Part shown: piece by piece, positions 8,968-21,660 of the stretch | Layout of the letters: every line of letters begins with the position of its first letter | Numbering within the stretch: position 1 is the stretch's first letter | Origin: Saccoglossus kowalevskii | Taxonomy: Eukaryota > Hemichordata > Enteropneusta > Harrimaniidae | DNA: 39,466 bases | Direction of reading: 5' to 3' | NCBI RefSeq assembly: GCF_000003605.2 | Contig: NW_003108581.1 | Coordinates: 270,963-310,428, forward strand | Notes under the pieces: generated by a model | Databases searched by the model: none | Seen by the model: the letters and a program-made list of their open reading frames with translations, nothing else | What the model was told of the DNA's origin: nothing | Translations under genes and position numbers: made by a program

Positions 8968-9044
8968 TTCCAACGACGGTTCGTGGTGAGGATTTCAATC
9001 GTTGTTACAACAATTTAGAGGAGAACCACCCACACCACGAGTCT
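8968..9044 (+). other. Exon-like segment, unrecognised
   Basis: The acceptor-like tgatcgacag ends at 8967 and a strong donor, gtaagt, starts at 9045. One frame is open across the 77 nt (PTTVRGEDFNRCYNNLEENH followed by PHHES), leaving phase 0 at the donor. The polypyrimidine tract is weak and no family is recognised. It could be an orphan exon or chance. Confidence 0.2.
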
Positions 9045-11466
9045 GTAAGTAAACACTCTTCATATTTCTCTTGTGTAATCCCTGTCATAAATCAAAAAGA
9101 GACTTGTTGAATTGTAATTTCGTATCATACAGCGCGTCTACCCACCGTGACGAGTAGCATTGTTATAGTTGTGTGTTTGTGATATACCTTATTGTAATTT
9201 ATTGTACAAGACACGCTTGTAGTCATGGTAATTCGATGTAATAAAAATCTATTCATTACAATATGTCCCAGATAATATTCATGAGACAAAACGATAAAAC
9301 ATCATACACAAATATGAAAACTTTTATATACATGTAGTTGTAATTGAACATACCGAATTCGCCATAACAAAGTTCTGTTGACAGGATAGAATACTTTGTA
9401 AATGTTAGTACAGCGCTCTCGCAAGTGCGACTACTAAACCGGAAATGACTGATATACTGTTTAAACAATCTTTGCCAGTTTCGTATACGACCTTAGCTTA
9501 GGCCAAAAAAAATGTTTTGTTGCCCTCGGCGACCGACCGAAAAATATGAAATATCGGTTCGCGGTTTTTTTTTAATAGGCCCAAATATAAAGTTGCGACT
9601 TTGATCTGTATTTCTCTGACATGTTCCGAATAATAATTTTAAATACATGGAATGCACAAAATTTTATTGAATTTACATCCGCTTACATCACAAACAAAAC
9701 GACGGCTCTTGCACGTTGTTTTAGCGCTGTCAGTATTCTCACTTCCGGGTTTATCCTCGTGTGTACGTACATGTGTACAACGGTAACGAAAATGGCGAAC
9801 ACGTTTGCTGTGTACATGACAGCAAAAGCTGGGTCAACTATTAAATTTAGCAAAGTCACGGAGCTTAAAAAAAATCCGACCGACCGACCCAATTTTTCAG
9901 GACAACAAGTGTTCGATGTACAGACACAATTGTAGCCCAATTTGCGATTCAATTCATTTGGTGCGTGAGACTGAGTTGCATAAATATACTTTTTATATAA
10001 TAATAACGCGGTGGAAGCTTGGTCAATGTGTTAAAATCAATTTATTTAACGTTGTTTGCAAATTAAATAGCAGAATAACATTACAAACTAGAAGGCAAAG
10101 AATTCGATATTTCCACTAATACATCTACCCTATTACAATAATGTATCGTTTATAAACAATTGCACAATACACAAATGTATTTGACCCGTTTTGACTGCAT
10201 CAATGTTTGGTAAACTGAATTAAAAGAAAACTTGTTTTTTGTTTTGTTGTATTTCGATAATATATAATACATAAATACATATCAAATGTAAATGTTTATT
10301 ACATCTGATGTGTATGATACATATCAATAAATCTGTATATATCATAACCATATCGTCAACACCACAATCATATTTCCATGGCAAATTCTTGGGTCTTTAT
10401 AGTAATTCCCAATGAAAATGTCTTGGTAATACCCATGACATGACTCGTGAACATTGTGAACATTTCATGAATTCATAACTAGTGTGATTTAACAATAAAG
10501 ACCTTTTCACAATTCCTGTATCATGGCAACCGGATCCAAAAGACTACCAACATTTAGTGAATTTGTCTTTGTTATGAGCTTTTTTATGAGAGTGCATCCA
10601 TAAGAAAATCACCACTTGATAACATCAGATCAATAACACTTTTTTCTTTTACAACACATTCAATTTTAGTGTCTACTCATCAAATCTGCAACATCTCTAT
10701 TGCACCTACGCAGCGATTTATATTTTTCAGCAATTTTTCTTGTAAATGAAATTAAAGCAGTCAGTACGTAAAACCATGGCCAGCGAGCAGCATTTTTTGT
10801 TGTTGCGATTACGCTCTAACAATTCTATGTAGTTCCAAGGTGTTACATATACTCATACTACGGATTGCCGCGCCCTTATTGTTCTAACCATGCTTTTTTG
10901 CTTCTATTATTTACATTTTCCCTAGAATTGGTCAGTTTCCTCGCTAGGAACTGTACGAGTTAACTAGTCTCTTTCTTTGTTTTGAGAGCTGTCTTGAAAA
11001 CTGTTTTGAAAGCTGTCTGGCTTTGCTGGTTTATCAGATAGTTTCAGGCTAACCATGTTCATTCACACATTCACTTTTTTCTAATGACAGGAGCACGATT
11101 TTAACACAGGTTTACATGATGACCGTATTATCTGGGTTAGAATCCTTGTGACTTTTATATTTTTAATTCAACATATTTATTTGCAATGAAAGGCGTGTAA
11201 CCACACGATTTGCAAAAAAAAATATATGGTTAGTATTTACATTGACAGCTGTATACGATTAGTATATTGTGTGTTCCATTCACATTAATGAATGTAAAAG
11301 TACATTTGTTTGCCGTTAGTGTGCCCTTTATATACCCGAGATCATGTTCTGGATAATGTAGTTAGTATTGTATTATTTTTTTTAGTCTGAGAAAATTGCT
11401 CTTGGTCTAGTGGAAAGCTGATCTGTATTCAAAGACGATTGTTGACAATGCTTTGCTTTGATTCGC
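9045..11466. other. Intergenic; includes a GACCGACC-bearing segment
   Basis: No gene was recognised. Two CGACCGACC-type blocks in the same orientation lie near 9530 and 9878, flanking a small open frame that includes aaaatggcgaacacg near 9789. The remainder is A+T-rich without clear repeat ends. Confidence 0.45.
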
Positions 11467-11713
11467 TTAAAGCGCGGCAGTCGTCGCGCTGCGCATGTGC
11501 CACATTTGTGTGGATAAACATTGATTTTCCCTAAATTCAATGCGCTCTTCAAATGGAAATCGCAAGTATGAGGTTTGACCTGGGCGCGACTTGCACTGAT
11601 TACCGCGGGTGACTCCTTCGATACCTTCCAATCACATGAAAATTACTTATCTAAAGCTTGGAAACGTCCCATATATCCTGTACATGCGCAGCTCGACGAC
11701 TACCGCGCTTTAA
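11467..11713. mobile_element. MITE with 28-bp TIRs and TTAA target-site duplication
   Basis: The left TIR (11471-11498, starting AGCGCGGCAGTCG) and right TIR (11682-11709, ending CGACTACCGCGCT) are inverted copies with two mismatches in 28. Each end abuts TTAA (11467-11470 and 11710-11713). The 239-bp core has no coding capacity, so this is a non-autonomous DNA transposon. TTAA duplication is typical of the piggyBac and Kolobok superfamilies. The AG...CT ends, lacking the usual piggyBac CC, make Kolobok somewhat likelier, but the parent element is not in view. Confidence 0.9.
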
Positions 11714-11953
11714 CCCTATGTTGAACGTTGTGCCGTATTTAAAATTTCGTATATTGATATATTCATGTTCTCTAGAAAAGTTTGATAACATGAGTATTAT
11801 TGCATTCGCAGTTTCTACTTTCATGCTATAGCGTTACTGGTGGTGAATTTCTACAGTCATAAAGTCATAAGAGACATGCCATAGTGTCACTGATTATAAT
11901 TTACTGTTGCAAACTGTGATGCAGTTTGTACGAAGGTTTCCTGTTGTTGAGAG
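11714..11953. other. Intergenic, nothing recognised
   Basis: Short stretch between the MITE and the pentanucleotide repeat; no gene or repeat was seen. Confidence 0.5.
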
Positions 11954-12001
11954 TTAAATTAAATTAAATTAAATTAAATTAAATTAAATTAAATTAAATT
12001 T
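11954..12001. repeat. (TTAAA)n pentanucleotide microsatellite
   Basis: A 48-bp uninterrupted run of the TTAAA unit, about 9.6 copies. Confidence 0.97.
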
Positions 12002-12349
12002 CAGTATAAAATGTCTATAATAAACCGAAATTCACACTAACTCACGAGTTCCATATATATATCAACAAAACCAAAGCAATCCCTGTACAACATAACAATT
12101 TTCAAATCTTCGCTCCCAATGGCGTAAAGCGGACTCCAAAAAATAAGGCTTTTCTTAGGTTTAACCTATGAACTATTACCCGTTAACCCTGCTTGATTAT
12201 TTTAATTCAATTTCAAATTAAATACTTATTTTCTATGCCGTGTTTATTATTATAGTTAGTTGATGGCTGCGAAAAGGGTAAACTGCAATTGCAGACTAAA
12301 ATAATAATGACAAACAACAACGATAATCTGTATGGATATTCCATTACAC

Positions 12350-12362
12350 GGGGGGGGGGGGG
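12350..12362. repeat. Poly-G tract
   Basis: A run of thirteen G bases. A nuclear-receptor DR1-like site (rc AGGTCAATGGTCA) lies shortly after, at 12391-12404, and is probably fortuitous. Confidence 0.95.
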
Positions 12363-12814
12363 TAAAAGAAAAAAAGACTCACCATGTCATTGACCATTGA
12401 CCTTGAAAATTGGTCGTGACCTTTCTGATCTATACCAACGAAGAAAATAAAATATACAAAACTCACCATTTTCTGCACTATAGTATACATCGAAGTAATG
12501 AATGTATATTTAATTTGATTACTGGTTCAAAACCACAACATGACTTCTCTAGTTGTCTACGTATGTCTCAATCATGTGTACAGCACAGAAACTGGATTCC
12601 TATATAATGGGAAATTGTCCTTAGATCTAATAAAAACAAGTCTCTGAGAACGCGGAAAATTATAGACGAATCTAACATTTAAACAAGTATGAAACTTATA
12701 TTTCAAATAGTAACTCGCATCTGCTACCGACGGTAAATTATAAAATACCGCCCTCAACTGCTATGCGAAAAACACTTTTTGCGTTACTTGGCATTTCACC
12801 TTTTCTGAGACTGT

Positions 12815-12860
12815 TAGTGTGGCTAACTGAGACACTTTGCAAGTAAGTTCGAATCCTATA
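12815..12860 (+). repeat. Truncated tRNA-like SINE head
   Basis: TAGTGTGG (12815) followed by GGCTAACTGAGA resembles an A-box region, and AGTTCGAATCC (12846-12856) is a near-perfect B box. The spacing of ~31 nt is too short for a tRNA, suggesting internal loss. Confidence 0.35.
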
Positions 12861-14721
12861 TTTTAGTAATATGAATGTAATTAATATTCTAAGGAACATT
12901 GGCTTGCTAAATAATATGTTGGGTTAAAGATATTCAGTGCACAATATGTAGCTATTCCGGGTATCTAAATGAAGTTATAGGTGCAGGTCCGTACAGCCGA
13001 ACACCTATATTAAATGTCTCTGTATTTAGTCTGTCTTGGTTGCATACTGTTAAAATAATGAAGCTGTATTGAAGGTGAAATTTTTTATAGTAATATATAA
13101 AAGTTCAAACAAATCTAAAATACCTTACATACCACGATTTTCTGTGTTTAGAATTGGGCCTCAACGTGAATAACATACAGTAAGGTTAAATCCTTCTGTC
13201 AACTGAAGTCGACAAAAATATTATTTTACAAAATCTCGTGGCTTCTGGGAGTAGGGTGGTTAATTCTCGAAATGACCAATTTTATCTAATAATGTAATTT
13301 GTTTTCCTGCTAAAGTTACTTTCGTAAAATTGACTTCATATACCATTAATATTTAAATCCCCCGGGTATTAATGACGTAATATAATTCAATTGTTGGAAT
13401 ATTGTCTGTATTTGTGTGGCAGTATGAGGTGAACGTATTTTTTTGTGAATCAAGTCGTTTCAAGAATCTAATGAGTAATTAAAAAACATTTTATCTACAC
13501 GCAGAACGAAATAGTCAGAGTACTATTTCAAAAACTTCCAAGACGAGCAGGGTTGAAAAATGAGTTGACGATAGAGTATATACGATGTATATAACACGTA
13601 TTTTTTAAGGCTATCTTCCTATAATTCTACAGATAAGATATATAATTGTTTACTGGAATTGCATCTTAGTAATAAGACAATCTTATCCAGTTGCCATAGA
13701 GTTCTATATATGACGCCAACGAGTCACTTAAAAATTCATATGCTTATCATTTTTGAGTGCGACTGCCATTGGGATTCGTGTTAACGATTGTGATTCATGT
13801 TCAGTAATGCAGCAAATACTGTGACGACATAAGAGTAAATTCCTACTTTGTTGGATTGACGTTTCTTGTCCAATGATTGACAGCTGTGCGATGTGAATCA
13901 TTTTTTTTTCTGAACGAGAGTTAAGACAAACAAGTGTTTGATTTGATGTGTTGATTTCAACACAATTATAAATATAGGCACATACAGCTGTACGAAATCG
14001 GACATACAACGCAACAAATTGTGCTAATTTAAAATCCATACAATTCTTTTAATTATTCAATCACGTTTGTACATTACACTGTCGGTTCTTGTGCGCATGA
14101 GAAGTGTCCATTCCGCTGTCACATATATATAAGATCACATATAAAATATGACATATTCAGGCACGTACGGAAACGCATGTTTTAATTGAAATCGACAGCT
14201 TATGTTTAATTGAATTTACCGGTAAAATATAATGAGCTATTTCCATAATACGGAATACTATAGTTTACATGACACGATTACTCAACAGAATATTAAATAA
14301 ATTGATCGAAAATATGCACGCCAATGTGCAAATATACATGTACAGTATCAGCTTTAATAATGAAAATTAAGGTAAATGTTTAGTTATAGCGCCCTCTAGC
14401 AACCTCATCTTTATTTGGAATCCTCTGATTGGATGGAAGTTTTAGCCTGGCAAAGCGTGATATAATTGGCCTGTTATCTTTCAAATGGACCTCTAATTTG
14501 ACAGGGAAGTGATACTTATAATGCAGAAAGTTGTTTTAATCGCCGTTGTGATAAAGTTTTTATATTACTCTATACACTGAAAAATCAGTGTAAAATCCCT
14601 GCAGTTAAGGCTCTTATTGATCAAGGCATTTTTAAAAATCATGATATTTAACTCCCGTCAAGTTATGACCCGTGATCCCCACCCTATAAGATAATGATTG
14701 CATCCAAAATTAAAAATAAAG
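12861..14721. other. Intergenic, no gene recognised
   Basis: A+T-rich with several short open frames on both strands, none with a recognisable domain. 'gcgccctctagc' near 14390 resembles common repeat ends, but no partner was found. Confidence 0.5.
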
Positions 14722-14838
14722 ATGGCGGCCTATAGCGTTGAGCCATCTCGTTCTACTACGGATTACAATTCAGTCCTTTGCAATGCTTCAGTCAATCTAT
14801 TTCGTCGGGCGGTATGTGGCAGGTGTGACATATTTAAG
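14722..14838 (+). other. Possible first coding exon, unrecognised
   Basis: AAGATGGCGGCC around 14720 matches a YY1-type initiator overlapping a start codon. The frame from ATG 14722 gives 39 codons (MAAYSVEPSRSTTDYNSVLC onward, ending GRCDIFK) before a donor-like aag/gtgggt at 14838/14839 in phase 0. The same frame stays open to about 14964, so the exon end is uncertain. No family is recognised and no following exon was found. It may instead belong to a dispersed element. Confidence 0.25.
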
Positions 14839-17800
14839 GTGGGTTTAACAGGGAGTGAGGCAATTGTCACATTTAGTTCTCATCGAAAATGTTCTTTGTC
14901 CGTGAGTACATACAGGTTTATAGGTTTGCCTGCTTCTGGTGGAAATTTAGCTGATCTTGTTACCTAAGGCAGTTGAACATTTGCCACATGTCACAACACT
15001 CATTTCCAAGTGCTACTACACCTTAGAACACGTAGTCAAATCTGATATTCACTGGAACTTATGTTCACATGGAAATGGTCATGGTGAAAGGCAAACTGGG
15101 TGGTCAGACTTGGCAACAGTAATAAAAATAAGCACCGGCCTACTCTACTCCCACCACTATGAATTAAATGGCCGTTTATAAGGCCACGTTTGATGGTTTC
15201 ATGTTTACTATGAATATCAACTTTAATTTTAATCGTGGGGAGTCCATCATACTTAACAACTAGTGTCAATTTTACTAAGAAAATTGAATAGTATATAACT
15301 TATCTATATTTTCATTAACAATAATGACAGATTTCAGTTCAATTGCAACATTTTTAGTTTATGATAAATCGTAATCCATTTGTCATGGAGTATCGAACAA
15401 TTTTTTTTTTTAAATTATGTTTTCGTCCGTATTACATCTTTATACTATACACTATAGTGATATTGTCTAACGCGTTTCCATCTTGTTTTGTTGAAATACC
15501 ACCTGACTAAACGTGTTATCAAAATACAGTTGCTGATTAACTTCTACTTCAACATGTTTTTTGGCTTTTTATTGTGATTCTAATCAATATATCCGGTGAT
15601 AGTTGGTCGTGTAATGCAGGAAGTAAATTCTAGTATTTTAATCAATTTAATATGCGTACGCGGTCTTCCCTTTTATCAGCATAACTGTTTACGTCCAAGC
15701 TAGTCGACGATTTGTTTCTTTGACGTCACTCACAGTACGCTCCGAGAATTACTTTGGATTGTTCTGACATTGATTAAGGAAAAGAGTCTAGCAATTTTTG
15801 TCGAATACGTAATTAATTTAGTTAATTTAGGCGTGCATGATCTGAAAAGGCACACGGTTGGTCACACTATCTCACGAAACTACACAGATTACAGACAATA
15901 CTACGAATTAATGACTTGGTTTGTGACAACAACAACCATTTTACATCAGACCCGAAAGGTCAGTCAAGTTTCTCTCTCTTTCTCTCATTTTAAATACGCA
16001 TTGATATTTCTTTATCAGCATTTGCACGCGACAGCATGACTTTTTAAAGGGTTATTGTTTGTCGTTTCCTGTCTCTGAACTTCAACTAAATCTAATTCGT
16101 ACTTCCTAAATTCTTAATCGCATCTTATATAAACAAGGTCATACTGACTCAGCGACGGCCGCACACCCTCCACAAAATCTTCCTTCTCACCGTACATATC
16201 AACCAATTTAAACGTGTTTGAAAAAACTGTTCATGCTTTCCGTGCTTTAATCATGATTCCATGTATTACAAGGCCTTCACTTACTTGTACACTGTTAATA
16301 ACATGATTTCTATACATATACTGACATGATTCTGTTCAAAAGCTTCTGTAGGAGGTTCTCACGACAGTGTATTCTTCAACTGTAATGTTTTTTGTATATA
16401 ATCACATTGTTCAGCATGTTAAATAAATATCGGTTAATTCTTTGAAAGTACTCGTGATTTGCACATATAATAGACGTATTATATTAGTGTCGTGACCAAT
16501 GCATATGTTACTTTATACTGTACATCATCTGACCCTTGTACTTGAATGTAGTGCGGATGCACAATAATATTACCTACTACAATAGTACAATGAATCATTA
16601 TATAGCACTATATATGCGCATATATGTTTACAATCATTCAAAAGGTGCGTTGATATCAACGCATTACTCATTTGACGAATATCTCAGAGCGTGTGAATTC
16701 GAAAATTTTACATTTATACAGGACTTAATGTTCGTCACATATTTACTGCACCTAAACAGAACAATTTCCACATGGTACGAGCAGCAGTTATTTTTCTATG
16801 TTTTTTTTCTTCAAATTTTCTTGGATCATGATTTTTGGAAAAATATTTATTCTATGATATTATGAACAGTGTAGACTGTCATCCATGTCCACACAGTGGA
16901 ATTGGATATACATTCAATGTCTTAAAGAGAGAAAATTATGTTTGTCTATACATATCACTTACATCATAATTGCTAGTAATTATATATGTAAACGTAAGTA
17001 ATTAAACAAACCAATTAACTCTTTCATTAACTTGAACGAGAAAAAAACGCGTCGATTTTGCTATGTGTTGAGTATCATCATTTAGATATAACGTTTAAAA
17101 GGTGCATCGCATCACGTTCATTCGAATTCGTAACAAAACGTTGTATCCTTATCAGTTTCCAGTTTAAATACGTCTACCGTTGAGGTTGTTGCTGACGATT
17201 AGAGAACTGTGCACAATTTGATCGGATAATGTATCAATAATGCTCGGAGAATTTTACCTAATTTCCCTAGGTGATTGACAACTCAGAGCCGTATATGGTG
17301 AATAGCAGGAGGTTAAACGAAGTCAATTTTCCATTTCTCTGCTCGAACTCAGAGAGGTGGTTGATCGACTGTCTATACTCCTAATGGTGTATCAGTCTCA
17401 GTTATAAATGCTTGAGAACGCACTTAAAAATCGACTAAGTGAAGCTGCAATGAAATTGTCTTTAATATAGACAAAATAAAGACTGCGAATGTCTTTACTC
17501 TAGACCTAACTGCTTATTTAGTCTTGTAACACATCGAATACGGGGATCAGTCTAGAGCGCTAAAACTACACATCAAATTTGGCCTCCACGAATTGAACAC
17601 TATGCATGTCTGGATTGTGGGTACCCGCTTGCAAACTTATGCTGAAGTATCGCTTAACCAATAAAGCTTAACCACACTGTAACAAGTTTGAGTATGGGTT
17701 GAAGCAAAATACACATCTTGGAGATGGACAAACCGAAGATATGCTTATGAATTTATTGTTATGATTAAAATAATGAATATTCTCACAACATGTTATCACT

Positions 17801-19172
17801 ATGTCTATTTTAACTGTCAGTTGTTGGTTAATTCATCTCACTCTAATTCGATTTTATGTTGTGAGAAATATTATTATATGTTCTGGTAGATTAAATGAAA
17901 TTTCATATAATCTACTTACAAAAATGTTATGAGATGTACAGACCAATTTGTCTATATCGCACACTCACTCACGCGAGAACACACAGGCGTTCTATATCAT
18001 ACGTGAACACACGCGTTCACAAGAATAACCCATGATAATTACCATGCGACTAGCATGGAGCGATATCGTCTACTGGTCGAACTGACACGACTATGGCTAT
18101 AATGATTATTGTCTTGTGGCGTCAAACCAAGAGAAGATATACAATAATTCATCTTTTGGGAGATTGTTAAAACATTAAACGATCTATAACGGAATCATAT
18201 AGAAATAATTTAACATGAAACAACCATGAGTTTTTTTACATGAAACTTTGAGTTCTTGTTATTATAATAAACACCAATGTGAAAAAATTATCCATTTACA
18301 TGGTTACCTAAAACACAATAATATATTCCTAATCATATCACGGAGAACAAGTGCATTTCATGCCTCAGGCAATGAAATCCTGCTTACATGCACCTTCAAG
18401 GTAATAAAATTAAGTATCTCAGTAGGCACGATGAAAGACAACATGAAAAAAAAAATTGAACGTCAACATGTCAGCATGAAGTCTGCTTGTATATAGGACG
18501 CACTTTGCATACAAATCATGTGTCAGTTCACAATCCGCTGACATAAAACGGCAAAATCAGTGAGCATCCTGTAAACTAACCAATTGAATTTCCCATTACT
18601 TCATTTGCCAATTCCATCGTACTCTGAAAGCATTATAATGGAATTTTTGTGGTCGTATCTAGTTAATAAATGGAATTTTGATGTCGTAGAGATGTGCTGA
18701 CATTCTTAAGTCCTTATCCTGCCGAGCCTGTTATTGCTTTCGTTGCATAGTACTGGAGAATCTAATCACTTGTTCGTAATTTCCGTAAATTGTAGTAGCA
18801 TCTCTGTAATGCCGTCTAGCTGCTTGTGACTCATCTTGTGCTTGTCAATGTGTAGTCTTACGTGCACAGATAATGGAGTTAAGGCAGTCTGAAAATCATG
18901 CCGTGAGTAGAACGATTTTTTCTTTCTTCCATGAAATGTTAAATCAATACAACTAAATATATGAGATGGTCTACATAAACTAGGATGAGAATTAGTTTTG
19001 GAAATATACACTGAATGAAATAACTTGTTTATACTCATGCACACTTTAATGCATATATTATGAATAATATGCTATGCGTCACGTTGTTTTGTTTGCATCG
19101 TCGATATGTATATTTAGAAGTGTATCAATTATCTGTTTAAGTCAATAAGTATTATTGGTCCTAACCTTTGAG
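14839..19172. other. Intergenic, no gene recognised
   Basis: Several open frames of 60-110 codons occur on both strands, consistent with chance in A+T-rich DNA. A pyrimidine-rich CT patch lies at 15970-15990. Short direct repeats around 17960-18020 share cacacgcg/acgcgttc phrases. No transposon ends or splice-bounded exons were convincing. Confidence 0.5.
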
Positions 19173-19226
19173 ATGTACGTTACAACAATTATGAGATGTA
19201 CGTTACATAATTGTTGTAATGTACAT
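19173..19226. repeat. Hairpin: 20-bp arms with a loop copying the arm start
   Basis: The arms 19173-19192 (atgtacgttacaacaattat) and 19207-19226 pair with one mismatch in 20. The 14-nt loop (gagatgtacgttac) repeats the beginning of the left arm. This looks like a local fold-back or template-switch product rather than a transposon, since no target-site duplication is seen. Confidence 0.8.
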
Positions 19227-20189
19227 ATTCAGTAGATAAATAATAAAGCATTTAACATTTTTGAATGACTATGGTCAGTATATGTACGTCATTCATGTTC
19301 AGTAGAGGGCGGACTGGCATTATATGTCAGATAAAATAGCACAGTGTGGCACGACACTTATCCATATTTGAATTAACTGCGTTCACACAAAATGCCTAAC
19401 ATCAAACTTATTATATCCCATTTATGTACATTCATATAGCTGTGTTATAATTAAGGTTTTTAAATGCAAATAAAATGTTGATATTAATTTATAATACATT
19501 TATTTTTGGATTTCCGAACTACCGACAGCGATCCAGCGATTTCTGGGGCTTGCATAATAACTTTAATTGACTTTGAATATAATATGGCGCTATGTTTGTT
19601 ACATCGACCGCTAGTAATGTCCTGATTGCTTCGAAAAAATGTTTCCAACTGTGTTACTCTTCGGGGTTTCGCTGTTTTCATCAAGTATATGTATGTTTTG
19701 TTCTTCTGAATTGAAACAAAAATGTCTAGTTTTCCGCGGCGACTATCGATATCGGCGCCAGAACAAACAGCATATCATATATTGTAATCACATAGTCGCG
19801 TAATAGGTGACATCATCACTAAACACTAGTTGGTTTGATAGTGAACGTTTCCTGGATAGTGAACGCCTGGTTCCATTATGGTAATTTATGATACACCGTG
19901 TGGTAGGACTTTTAAAATTCACAGCGCGATATGTACGTGTGATGTGTCCAAATATGAATAATAATTATAATATGTTACGAAGGTCACATAACTACACCGT
20001 GCGTCGTTTTATTTCAAGGTGTATGTGTCTTATACATAGTTACCAGACTAAATAGTCGGGCTGAAATTGTAGATTCAATTTATAATCCGTTTTGGGGGGA
20101 TTTATGGTTCACGACAAAATACTGAGCTTATAATCGGACGAGAAATATATAATCACCGTCGTTGATCATCAAGCATGCTAGTTCTAACT
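19227..20189. other. Intergenic, nothing recognised
   Basis: A 'tagtgaacg' phrase is repeated twice near 19840-19865. No gene or defined element was seen. Confidence 0.5.
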
Positions 20190-20660
20190 GCTGATAGTGA
20201 AAACTGCATGACCATCGACAATAGCAGCTGCATTTGGTGACCATCGACATAGGTATTAATCACCACCAAGAATGGTGTCTTCGGTAACATTCAATAGTTG
20301 TTGTAATCGGTGAATGTTGAATATAGGGGAAATGAGTGACCGTCTGCAGTGGTGGTAATGTTTGACAGTTTGTTTTGGCGTCAATGAGGCTCATTTTTAC
20401 CATGATGTAAATCGGTGAATGTTGACTATGGTGCTATGGATTGATCGTCTGCATTTGTAATAACGATTGACCATCTGTAGTGGTAGTCATGGACGAATAT
20501 TGACTTTGGCGGTATTGGTTGTCTAGCTGTGGTAGTGGTAATGGTTGACCGTCTGGTGTGGTCGTAATGGGCGAATATTGACTATTGTGATTAGATATGG
20601 CTGTATGTAGTAGTGTCAATGAGAGATTGTTGACTATGGTTGTAATAGTCCAGGAGCTAT
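20190..20660. repeat. Decayed minisatellite (~60-bp unit)
   Basis: Phrases such as tgaccgtctg, ggtggtaatg and gtgaatgttgactatgg recur about every 50-65 bp with substitutions. Examples are near 20337, 20410, 20469, 20546 and 20575. A minus-strand open frame here (20434-20619) has a matching repetitive peptide and is explained by the array. A fragment with related phrases reappears at 21540-21660. Confidence 0.65.
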
Positions 20661-20949
20661 CCTCCCAAAGCTCCTTTTCCGTTTATCCCTACATTTGAAA
20701 CTCAGTATAAGCCTGCGAATATTGTGCAAATTCTAGAGTATCTAAGAAGGTTAGCGAAGTAATTAAGTAATATTGTGTATTTACAAAAGCTCTTACATGG
20801 CATTTTCATGTCAAATAGATAACAGTGTTTTGCTTGAATACATTTTTATTTTCCGATTTTTCAAATCATCATTAATTTTACCAAATTTAAAGTAAACATT
20901 TCATTTAAAAAAAATAAACAGATTATTCGCATGCTATAATTCTTGCAAA

Positions 20950-21370
20950 ATTATATATATCAAAGAGCAAATGTTTTCTTAAGCTTCATGATTCCACTAA
21001 TTAGTATACAAATTATATACCTATTTATTACCTCGGTTATCCTTATATACGATTTTGCATTTGTACTTATCGTAGTTCATTCTGGACAAGTTTCAAATTT
21101 ATATAGTAAGTTTAAATATAAATATGTCTAAAGAAGGATATTCAGTTTCTTTTACATGTTTATTTTTTATATGTCATGAATTTGTCTTCCCTTATCTTTT
21201 TATGAACGCCTAATTAGTATGCAAATTTTATGCATTTTGATATCCGTTATTTTTTATTGAATTTTCGTTTTGTAGTTATAAAAGTTCATTTTGAAAAAGT
21301 TTCAAGTTTAACTGTTTTTTCACTCAATAAGTGTGCTAAATTTAAACTTTACTGAATTGACAGACAAAAA
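20950..21370. repeat. Diverged tandem duplication, ~210-bp period
   Basis: ctaattagtat(a/g)caaatt occurs at 20997 and 21210, and agttcatt(c/t)tg followed by aagtttcaa occurs at about 21074 and 21283. Offsets are 209-213 bp, so two old copies lie side by side. No coding content. Confidence 0.55.
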
Positions 21371-21539
21371 AAAACTTTACTGAATCGGCAGAAAATCAGC
21401 CAAAAGTGTTACTGCCATCCAGGTAATATGTCCCAATGGTAGTACTATCCCATAAAATAGTAAAATCTTTGTCAGTAGACGGGCTAAACGAACTCATTTT
21501 ATAGGCCTCTTTTGAGAATTGCTTCTCGGACTATAATGG

Positions 21540-21660
21540 GTAACCGCCAGCATAGACGGTAATTGATTGCTGGTACCATGATGTTAATGGGAGATCATCA
21601 ATCGTGGTTATAATTGGTGAGTGTCAGGTTAACAATAATGGAAGTGAATGATTGTTGGGG
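21540..21660. repeat. Outlying piece of the 20190-20660 minisatellite
   Basis: It contains gacggtaattgattg, atgttaatgggagatcatc and attggtgagtgtcagg. These echo the unit of the array ~0.9 kb upstream and suggest that the intervening DNA was inserted into, or grew within, a longer array. Confidence 0.4.

Noticed and set aside
12391-12404. DR1-type nuclear receptor site
   Set aside because: A 13-bp match is expected by chance in a 39-kb window and no promoter is nearby; the inverted half-sites near 22892-22903 were dropped for the same reason.
12815-12860. Functional tRNA gene
   Set aside because: A and B boxes are too close and no acceptor stem can be formed; a SINE remnant fits better.
20434-20619. 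Minus-strand open frame with a repetitive Gln/Thr-rich peptide
   Set aside because: The peptide repeats simply reflect the decayed minisatellite.
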